Shown piece by piece: positions 1 to 7,380 of a stretch of 7,380 nucleotides of DNA. Within the stretch, counting starts at the first letter, position 1. Every line of letters begins with the position of its first letter. A program made the translations under genes and the position numbers. Source of the stretch: Pseudomonadota bacterium (GTDB lineage: Bacteria > Pseudomonadota > Alphaproteobacteria > Rhizobiales > Xanthobacteraceae); assembly GCA_023392205.1 (NCBI GenBank), contig JAEVZN010000510.1, forward strand, positions 1 through 7,380, in the 5' to 3' direction. The notes below the pieces were generated by a model. The model was not told where the DNA came from. It made no database searches and was given only the letters and a program-made list of their open reading frames with translations.

Positions 1-1
1 T

Positions 2-982
2 CAGTATGGCGCGCAGCTCGGGGAAATCGACTATTTCACCCGAATGATGGGCGGCAAGACCGACTGGTACAAGAATAACAAGGTGCTAAATGAAAATGGC
101 TACGTCACAACATTGATCGGCGATGACGCAGTACGTTACGTCAATGAGCAGGAGCGCGGCAAACCGTTCTTCATGTACTTGGCGTTCACCGCGCCGCATA
201 CGCCCTATCAGGCGCCGAAGGAATATCTCGATAAGTATAGCCACATCGCGGACGTCAACCGGCGCGCTTACGCGGCAATGATTACTGCGATGGACGACCA
301 GATCGGGCGGGTTGTCCAGGCACTGGAAAAGAAGGGGCTGCGTGAAAACACGCTCATCGTCTTTCACAGCGACAATGGCGGTAACCGCGCCAAACTTCTA
401 TCGGGAGAAAGTGAAGTCAAAGGCGATCTACCCGCCGACAATGGCCCGTATCGCGGCGGCAAGGGCGACTTGTATGAAGGCGGAACGCGTGTTGCAGCGG
501 TGGTAAACTGGCCCGGCAAGATCGCACCTCGCGTTGTCGATGGCATGATTCACATCGTCGACATGTATCCGACCCTTGCACGGCTGGCGGGTGCCAGCGT
601 CTCTAACAGCAAGCCGCTCGACGGCATGGATATGTGGGACACGATCGCGGCCGGTCAGCCTTCGCCCCGCACGGAGATCGTTTACAACGTCGAATTGTTC
701 AGGGGTGCGGTTCGCCAGAACGACTGGAAGCTAGTGTGGCGCTCCGTTTTGCCCGAACGTGTCGAACTGTTCAATTTGCGCGACGATGTTTCGGAGAAAA
801 TCAATCTTGCCGCGCAAAATCCGGACAAGGTGCGTGAATTGCGCAGTCGCATTGACGAGTTGGCGGGGCAGATGGCGAAGTCCATGTTGCTGACCGAGGT
901 GTTCCAGAGCGTCTCGAAAGGCCTTACTGGCCAAACTCCGGCGCTTCCGAACGAAGACGCCTTTTATGAGCGCGCCGATTGA
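2..982 (+). CDS. Type I sulfatase (arylsulfatase B-like), 5'-truncated by the window edge
   Basis: This is the C-terminal 326 residues of an alkaline-phosphatase-fold sulfatase, which hydrolyses sulfate esters, usually in the periplasm or outside the cell. The frame is open from base 2, so the start lies upstream and the ATG at 44 is internal. Visible family marks in order are: the DYFT...DWYKN segment typical of arylsulfatase B-like members; APHTP at 191-205 with the conserved His; SDNGG, with metal-ligand Asp-Asn codons at 371-376; and GGKGDLYEGGTR, with the conserved Lys codon at 461-463. The N-terminal C/S-x-P-x-R signature that is converted to formylglycine would lie outside the window, so the catalytic residue and activation type cannot be judged. 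The natural substrate cannot be read from the sequence. The stop lies 79 bp before the preferred start of the next gene, suggesting co-transcription. A sampled 60 bases (61-120) are 42% GC, clearly below clpB, which is compatible with a foreign origin. Membership of the sulfatase family is secure. Confidence 0.93.
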   Translation, partial: QYGAQLGEIDYFTRMMGGKTDWYKNNKVLNENGYVTTLIGDDAVRYVNEQERGKPFFMYLAFTAPHTPYQAPKEYLDKYSHIADVNRRAYAAMITAMDDQIGRVVQALEKKGLRENTLIVFHSDNGGNRAKLLSGESEVKGDLPADNGPYRGGKGDLYEGGTRVAAVVNWPGKIAPRVVDGMIHIVDMYPTLARLAGASVSNSKPLDGMDMWDTIAAGQPSPRTEIVYNVELFRGAVRQNDWKLVWRSVLPERVELFNLRDDVSEKINLAAQNPDKVRELRSRIDELAGQMAKSMLLTEVFQSVSKGLTGQTPALPNEDAFYERAD

Positions 983-1051
983 TCGGTTGCGGCCTCAAGA
1001 TGGATCGAGCCTGATCGACGAAGAAATGCTGGCTCTGCAGAGAGCAAGCTC

Positions 1052-1058
1052 GGGGGGG
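1052..1058 (+). promoter_or_regulatory. Purine-rich ribosome binding site that decides the SphA-like start
   Basis: A run of seven G ends three bases before the ATG at 1062. It is not a textbook AGGAGG and the spacing is short, but it is the best Shine-Dalgarno-like stretch near the candidate starts, and the ATG it serves begins a typical signal peptide. The longer in-frame ATG at 966 has no comparable site. Confidence 0.45.
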
Positions 1059-1061
1059 ATT

Positions 1062-2102
1062 ATGGTTTCGCGGCAGGTCATTGTCGTTGCTTGTGTTGGC
1101 ATGACAATCCTCATGGCTGCGGATGCGCAGGCTGATGAGAACGGCATTGGGTTCTGGCTGCCCGGTCAATACGGAAGTCTCGCCGCGACGCCGCAGGTGC
1201 CGGGCTGGGCGATTGCGAGCATATATTATCACACGTCAGTCGAGGCCGGCGGCGCGGTTTCTGCGTCGCGACAGGCGACCATTGGACGCTTTCGTCCGGA
1301 TGTTAGTATCGATCTGGCGGCGAACTTGAATGCGCGTGTCAATCTCGGAATCTTCGTTCCGAGTTACGTCTTCGAAACGCCTGTTTTCGGCGGCCAGCTC
1401 GCGCTCAGCATGGTGACCATTGTTGGACGCAATGACACCAATCTTGATGGAACGCTAACGTCCTCGATTGGACCGCTGACGGCCACGAGACAGGGGGCTA
1501 TCGACAGTACGGTAACCGGATTCGGAGACCTGTTTCCGAAAGCCGAACTGCGCTGGAATTCCGGCGTTCACAATTACCTGGCTTACGCCATGGGCGGCAT
1601 TCCCGTCGGCAGTTATCAGTCAACGCGCCTCGCCAATCTCGGGCTCGGTCATGCCGGCGTGGATGGTGGTGTCGGCTATACCTATTTCGATCAGGCAAAG
1701 GGGCAGGAATTTTCAGCGGTCGCAGGACTCACTTACAATTTCAAAAATCCCGACACCGATTACCGCAATGGCGTGAATGTCCACATCGATTGGGGCGCTT
1801 CGCAGTTTCTGTCCAAGCAGTTCATGATCGGCGCCGTGGGCTATTTCTATAATCAGCTCACCGATGACAGCGGTGCGCCCGCCATGCTGGGGGGCTTCCG
1901 GTCACGAGTTGCCGCGGTGGGCCCGCAGATGGGCTTTCTTCTTCCCATGGGTGAAATGCAGGGCTACCTAAACTTCAAGGCCTATTGGGAATTCGACGCT
2001 CGCAACCGCCCGGAAGGCTGGAATGGATGGGTAACTTTCGCTATCTCGCCACGGGCCCCGGCCACTCCCACGGCCGCTATCCGGCGCCCATGGCTCAAAT
2101 AG
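1062..2102 (+). CDS. SphA/MetA-type putative outer-membrane transporter (phenol meta-pathway family)
   Basis: This 346-residue exported protein resembles the SphA / Phenol_MetA_deg family (COG4313-like), predicted outer-membrane beta-barrel proteins often found beside catabolic genes and thought to pass substrates; their exact transport role is poorly established. The preferred ATG gives a classic signal peptide: short N-region with Arg, hydrophobic VIVVACVGMTILMAA, then A-Q-A before DENG. An in-frame ATG at 966, overlapping the sulfatase by 17 bp, would add 32 residues with no hydrophobic segment and bury the signal peptide. Family-like stretches include NGIGFWLPGQYGSLAA just after cleavage, NPDTDYRNGVNVHIDWGASQ, and GPQMGFLLPMGEMQGYLNFK near the end. 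Alternating aromatic and small residues fit beta strands throughout. A short Pro/Ala-rich tail with two Arg follows the last predicted strand. It lies directly downstream of the sulfatase on the same strand, so uptake of a sulfate ester or its product is a reasonable but unproven guess. Confidence 0.82.
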   Translation: MVSRQVIVVACVGMTILMAADAQADENGIGFWLPGQYGSLAATPQVPGWAIASIYYHTSVEAGGAVSASRQATIGRFRPDVSIDLAANLNARVNLGIFVPSYVFETPVFGGQLALSMVTIVGRNDTNLDGTLTSSIGPLTATRQGAIDSTVTGFGDLFPKAELRWNSGVHNYLAYAMGGIPVGSYQSTRLANLGLGHAGVDGGVGYTYFDQAKGQEFSAVAGLTYNFKNPDTDYRNGVNVHIDWGASQFLSKQFMIGAVGYFYNQLTDDSGAPAMLGGFRSRVAAVGPQMGFLLPMGEMQGYLNFKAYWEFDARNRPEGWNGWVTFAISPRAPATPTAAIRRPWLK

Positions 2103-2109
2103 GACCCTT

Positions 2110-2143
2110 CTTCGTGATGCCGACCTGGGAACGAAGCGGCATC
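2110..2143 (+). repeat. Interleaved inverted repeats just after the SphA-like gene
   Basis: Starting 8 bases after the stop codon there are two perfect interleaved inverted repeats. CTTCGT (2110-2115) matches ACGAAG (2131-2136), and GATGCCG (2116-2122) matches CGGCATC (2137-2143). Either hairpin can form but not both as simple stems, and there are no linker bases to make a standard pseudoknot. The position suggests a transcription end or 3' processing signal for the sulfatase operon. No T-run follows, so it is not a canonical intrinsic terminator. Confidence 0.4.
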
Positions 2144-2244
2144 CGCCTGGCCCTGGCGGCGACGGATGGGCCGATCCCCCCGAAAGGGAAATTTATCCTC
2201 TCCCCTCTACCGCCGTCTGTCCGGCGCCCCTAAATCTGCGCTTG

Positions 2245-2258
2245 CGGATGCCCATCCG
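2245..2258. repeat. 14-bp dyad CGGATG-cc-CATCCG
   Basis: Two perfect 6-bp arms are separated by two bases in the non-coding interval, about 130 bp before clpB. It has the size and symmetry of a dimeric repressor or activator site. In this GC-rich DNA it may also be chance. No known operator is recognised, and it is not the CIRCE element. Confidence 0.2.
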
Positions 2259-2284
2259 GGGTCCGCCGGTATAGCCTGCCATGC

Positions 2285-2313
2285 CTTGATGCCTGATTTG
2301 CGGGACATCAAGG
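2285..2313 (+). promoter_or_regulatory. Candidate heat-shock (RpoH-type) promoter and dyad upstream of clpB
   Basis: CTTGATG at 2285-2291 matches the -35 region of RpoH (sigma-32) promoters well, and 11 bases later GGACATCA gives a poor -10 in which only the CAT core fits. If used, transcription would begin near 2316, leaving a leader of about 70 nt. The same stretch is a perfect 8-bp inverted repeat, CCTTGATG (2284-2291) and CATCAAGG (2306-2313), so the match could instead reflect an operator or be accidental. Heat-shock sigma control of clpB is well known in proteobacteria, which supports looking here. No CIRCE (HrcA) repeat is present in the interval. Confidence 0.25.
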
Positions 2314-2336
2314 TGCGGCGGCGACACCCAGCATCA

Positions 2337-2380
2337 TGGTCCGTCGGCGCCGTCATGGGCCTCGGACCAGACCGAGGGAG
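2337..2380 (+). promoter_or_regulatory. clpB leader with alternative hairpins covering the ribosome binding site
   Basis: The clpB Shine-Dalgarno is GAGGGAG at 2374-2380, six bases before ATG 2387. CCTCGG (2360-2365) pairs perfectly with CCGAGG (2372-2377) across a six-base loop, so the left half of the Shine-Dalgarno is inside a stem. A competing 7-bp stem, TGGTCCG (2337-2343) with CGGACCA (2363-2369), uses bases 2363-2365 of the same arm and would release the Shine-Dalgarno. The two folds are mutually exclusive. This is the architecture of a translational switch or RNA thermometer, but no known class such as ROSE or fourU is recognised, and function is inferred. Confidence 0.35.
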
Positions 2381-2386
2381 CGACAT

Positions 2387-4987
<2,601 letters not shown>

Positions 4988-4997
4988 TCGCGGACGA

Positions 4998-5027
4998 CAA
5001 CTCTCCCCGCGTCTGCGGGGGGAGTTG
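4998..5027. terminator. Bidirectional hairpin terminator between convergent clpB and upp
   Basis: A 13-bp stem (4998-5010 with 5015-5027) closes a four-base loop. All pairs are Watson-Crick except one G-T, and the core is a C4/G4 block. It fills almost the whole gap between the clpB stop (4987) and the upp stop (5028), so it can serve both strands. Neither side has a proper T-run, so it may act by stem strength, with Rho, or mainly as an mRNA 3' end protector. Confidence 0.75.
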
Positions 5028-5783
5028 CTATCTGACCTTGCGCGACTTCGGCGACTTGCGCGGCTTCGCCGCCTTCTTGGTCCCGAACAGGCGGTCGCCG
5101 GCGTCGCCCAGGCCCGGCACGATATAGGCGTGATCGTCCAGCTTTTCGTCGATCGAGATGACAAAGACCGGGACGTCCGGATGCGCGCTCTGCACGAGGT
5201 CGATCCCGGCCGGCGCCGCAAGCAGGCACACCAGTTTGAGTGTCTTCGCGCCCGCCTGCTTGAGGCGGCTCAGCGCGGCGACCGCAGAATGGCCGGTCGC
5301 CAGCATCGGATCGACCACGATGATCGTCCGCGCCGGCAAGGATCGCGGCATGTTGAAATAATATTCGATGGCTTCGAGTGTCTTCGGATCGCGGTAGAGG
5401 CCGATATGTCCGACCCGTGCCGAGGGCGCGAAGGACAGCATCGCATCGACCATCCCGAGACCGGCGCGGAGCACCGGCACAAGACACAGCTTCTTACCTC
5501 CGAGCACCGGCGCCCGGACGCTCTTCAGGGGCGTCTTGATCTTGCGATCTGTCAGCGGCAGGTCGCGCGTCGCCTCATAGAGCAGAATTGGCCCGATCTC
5601 GCGCATGATCTGCCGGAATTCGCCGGTGGTCGTGGAGGTCTGTCGCAGCAAGGTCAGCTTGTGCTGCAGCATGGGGTGATCGAGGACGGTCACTGACGCC
5701 GGCTTGCGGCGCGCGGGTGCATTGCCCGAGTCGCCTCGCGCCTGGTCCGCCCGGCCGGTCACTGCTGAAGTGCGGGTCGCCAT
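5028..5783 (-). CDS. upp: Uracil phosphoribosyltransferase with terminal extensions
   Basis: This enzyme converts uracil and PRPP into UMP and pyrophosphate in pyrimidine salvage in the cytoplasm. Family features, numbered from the ATG at 5783 (251 residues), are: VLDHPMLQHKLTLLR (33-47), matching the usual N-terminus; LRAGLGM (105-111); the PRPP loop VDPMLATGHS (157-166), where the family often has TGGS; and the uracil-site region YIVPGLGDAGD ending FGTK (220-236). The family core is about 208 residues and normally ends at FGTK. Here 15 more residues follow, nearly all Lys, Arg, Pro and Ser. The N-terminus is also uncertain. ATG 5783 adds about 30 low-complexity residues and has no clear Shine-Dalgarno; a GTG at 5693 (residue 31) would give a 221-residue protein starting exactly at the conserved region; and a TTG at 5852 is less likely. 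It lies 91 bp downstream of the M23 gene on the same strand, with only a weak 5-bp stem (5843-5859) between them, so read-through is possible. Confidence 0.95.
   Translation of the reverse strand: MATRTSAVTGRADQARGDSGNAPARRKPASVTVLDHPMLQHKLTLLRQTSTTTGEFRQIMREIGPILLYEATRDLPLTDRKIKTPLKSVRAPVLGGKKLCLVPVLRAGLGMVDAMLSFAPSARVGHIGLYRDPKTLEAIEYYFNMPRSLPARTIIVVDPMLATGHSAVAALSRLKQAGAKTLKLVCLLAAPAGIDLVQSAHPDVPVFVISIDEKLDDHAYIVPGLGDAGDRLFGTKKAAKPRKSPKSRKVR
5033..5068 (-). repeat. 18-bp imperfect tandem repeat encoding the Upp basic tail
   Basis: CTTGCGCGACTTCG (5037-5050) recurs as CTTGCGCGGCTTCG (5055-5068), with 13 of 14 bases identical and a period of 18 bp. On the coding strand this yields the six-residue units KPRKSP and KSRKVR at the extreme C-terminus of Upp, just before the stop codon. 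The tail therefore looks like a local duplication. Confidence 0.7.
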
Positions 5784-5874
5784 GTCCGCGCGCGAATACC
5801 ACTTGCTGCACAAAATCGAAGGCAGGGTAGGGGCAGCGCAGTCGCGGCGCAATTCCGCGTTTCCGGTGGAGACG

Positions 5875-7380
5875 TTACCGCGTGCTTGCGGTGGTCTGCG
5901 CCATGCGCGGATTGGCGCGCGCCATCAGGCCGTCGATGCGATCGCGTTCGGTCTCGAAGGCGGTCAGCAACTGGTTGTCGAGCGAACGGCCGCGCGGCAG
6001 GCGCACACGCATCGGGTCGACAAAACGGCCATTGACCAGAATCTCGTAGTGCAGATGGGCGCCGGTCGAGAGGCCAGTGGAGCCGACAAAGCCGATCACC
6101 TGGCCCTGCCGCACGCGCCCGCCTTCCTCGATGCCCTTGGCATAAGCGGTCATGTGCCCGTAGGCGGTCTCGTAGCCGTTATGGTGCCTAATGCGGATGT
6201 ATTTTCCGTAGCCGCCTTCCCAGCCGGCGCGCACGACCGTGCCGTTGCCGGCGGCATAGATGGGCGTTCCATGCGCGGCAGCCCAGTCCACACCGGTATG
6301 CATCTTGGCGTAGCCAAGGATCGGATGCTTCCGCACGCCGAAGCTGGAGCGCATGATGCCTTCGGCAATCGGCTTGCGGATCAGGAAGCGCTTCGCGCTC
6401 TTTCCGGTCTCGTCGTAATAGTCGATGACGTTGTCATCGGGCGTCTGGAAACGGTAGAACCTGCGCATCTCGCCCGCGACGTTAAGGGCAGCGAACAGCA
6501 CGTCGTTGCGGCCCTCGCTGCCTGCGGTGTCTTCCTCGCCGGCATAGAACACTTCGAACGCATCGCCCGGCTGGACCCGGCGCTGGAAATCGACGTCGTA
6601 GGAATACACGCGGATCATGTCGTCGATCACGCCGCGCGGAATCTGGTGGCGCAGCGCCGTCTCGTAGATGCTCTGATAGAGCCGCACGCCCGAACCGTCG
6701 TCCTCTTCCTCGTCGTCGCGCGCTTCGGCGACAAGTCCGCTATTGATGGTCGTGGTGTCGACAGAGACATAGCGTCCGAGATCGGACAGCGCGATCACCG
6801 CCTCGATAACCGAATCGTTGACAACCATGACGCGGAGCGGCTGCATCCGTTCGCTGTCGGGCACGCTGGAGAGCAGAATGCGCAACCGAACGCCCTCGCG
6901 CAGGCCATTGTCGCGGCCGCGCGGCCCGAGCGCCGTCGCGATCGCCTTGATCTCTTCGGGCAGCGCACCGAGTTCGCGCAGGATGGAGCCGATATTGTCG
7001 CCCTTCTTCACCAATACGCTGCGCTCGCTGGAGGCGGAGCCATTGCCGGCGTCCGGTGCCGTCTTGGGCAGCAGTGTGATGTTTTCCGGGATGATACGGG
7101 CTTCGAAGCCCGCGTAGGGATCGGGATTGCCGTCGGCGGCATAAGCGAGCGTGCGGGCGGCCGGGCCAAGGCCTGCCACGGCATAGCGGGTGTTGTCGCG
7201 CGCGTTCCAGTTCGCGGCTTCGCGCACGCTTGCCAGCACCTCGTCCATCGGCAGGCTTCCGGCGATCTTGGCGCGCGGGAGAATGGCGGCGAGGTCGCGC
7301 TGCACGAAGGAGACTTCCGCATCGGTTGCGGCGGTGTCGGCGGTATCGTTGGCGGCGGCGGGTGTATCCGGTTCGGCGAG
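5875..7380 (-). CDS. M23 family peptidoglycan endopeptidase (MepM/Csd3-like), N-terminus beyond the window
   Basis: A zinc metallopeptidase expected to cut peptide cross-links of murein in the periplasm, allowing wall growth. The frame stays open to the right edge, so 501 residues are visible and the GTG at 7305 is internal, not the start. Numbering from the window edge: an Ala/Thr/Asp-rich stretch (1-24); a LysM/OapA-like segment, LVKKGDNIGSILREL..., about 122-165; an acidic run DDEEEDD (222-228); a Csd3/MepM-type middle domain ending in AKRFLIRKPIAEG; and the M23 catalytic core (about 345-455). The zinc and catalytic residues are all present: H361 and D365 in HTGVD, H409 in YGHM, and H442/H444 in HLHYE. 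It should therefore be an active enzyme and not a degenerate LytM activator such as EnvC. A signal peptide or membrane anchor would be encoded outside the window. The C-terminus ends with an Arg-rich stretch after the catalytic fold. upp follows 91 bp downstream on the same strand. Confidence 0.93.
   Translation of the reverse strand, partial: LAEPDTPAAANDTADTAATDAEVSFVQRDLAAILPRAKIAGSLPMDEVLASVREAANWNARDNTRYAVAGLGPAARTLAYAADGNPDPYAGFEARIIPENITLLPKTAPDAGNGSASSERSVLVKKGDNIGSILRELGALPEEIKAIATALGPRGRDNGLREGVRLRILLSSVPDSERMQPLRVMVVNDSVIEAVIALSDLGRYVSVDTTTINSGLVAEARDDEEEDDGSGVRLYQSIYETALRHQIPRGVIDDMIRVYSYDVDFQRRVQPGDAFEVFYAGEEDTAGSEGRNDVLFAALNVAGEMRRFYRFQTPDDNVIDYYDETGKSAKRFLIRKPIAEGIMRSSFGVRKHPILGYAKMHTGVDWAAAHGTPIYAAGNGTVVRAGWEGGYGKYIRIRHHNGYETAYGHMTAYAKGIEEGGRVRQGQVIGFVGSTGLSTGAHLHYEILVNGRFVDPMRVRLPRGRSLDNQLLTAFETERDRIDGLMARANPRMAQTTASTR

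Noticed and set aside
966..1061. Longer SphA-like start overlapping the sulfatase by 17 bp
   Set aside because: The extra 32 residues are polar and would place the clear signal peptide internally. ATG 1062 has a G-rich site upstream and gives the expected exported protein.
2336..2386. Upstream in-frame ATG for ClpB
   Set aside because: It adds an Arg-rich stretch unlike any ClpB N-terminus. ATG 2387 has a good Shine-Dalgarno and the family start.
5025..5696. 223-residue plus-strand frame opposite upp
   Set aside because: It lies entirely over the confirmed upp core on the other strand and has no family features.
5843..5859. Possible terminator between the M23 gene and upp
   Set aside because: The stem is only 5 bp with a 7-base loop and no T-run, too weak to call.
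7303..7305. GTG as start of the M23 gene
   Set aside because: The frame continues open to the window edge, and a periplasmic enzyme needs an export signal that is not present after this codon.

Overview
This is a chromosomal window that reads like a GC-rich alphaproteobacterium, most likely Hyphomicrobiales and perhaps the Bradyrhizobium/Rhodopseudomonas neighbourhood. That placement rests on the protein sequence style of ClpB, Upp and the SphA-like porin and on the high GC of the core genes. It is inference, because no marker RNA is present.

Layout. Positions 2-982 (+) hold the C-terminal 326 residues of a type I sulfatase whose N-terminus lies outside the window. It is followed on the same strand by a secreted, outer-membrane SphA/MetA-type protein (1062-2102), and the two probably form an operon. 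A 284-bp non-coding interval (2103-2386) follows, with several inverted repeats, a weak heat-shock-like promoter candidate and a leader that can fold over the clpB ribosome binding site. Then comes clpB (2387-4987, +), a complete 866-residue disaggregase. It converges on upp (5028-5783, -), uracil phosphoribosyltransferase, with one strong GC-rich hairpin filling the 40-bp gap. Upstream of upp on the same strand is a large M23 peptidoglycan endopeptidase (5875 to beyond 7380, -), whose N-terminus runs off the right edge.

How the genes relate. ClpB (protein rescue), Upp (pyrimidine salvage) and the M23 peptidase (cell-wall remodelling) are housekeeping functions with no shared pathway. The sulfatase and SphA-like pair looks like an accessory scavenging module: a periplasmic or exported sulfate-ester hydrolase beside a putative outer-membrane uptake channel. 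Part of it is visibly lower in GC than clpB (one 60-base sample in the sulfatase is 42%, one in clpB is 68%), so it may have been acquired next to a core locus.

The window does not contain an obvious new defence or mobile system. The points most worth a second look are the clpB leader, where two mutually exclusive stems could switch exposure of the ribosome binding site, and the Upp protein, which carries a basic C-terminal tail built from an 18-bp tandem duplication plus a non-conserved N-terminal extension.
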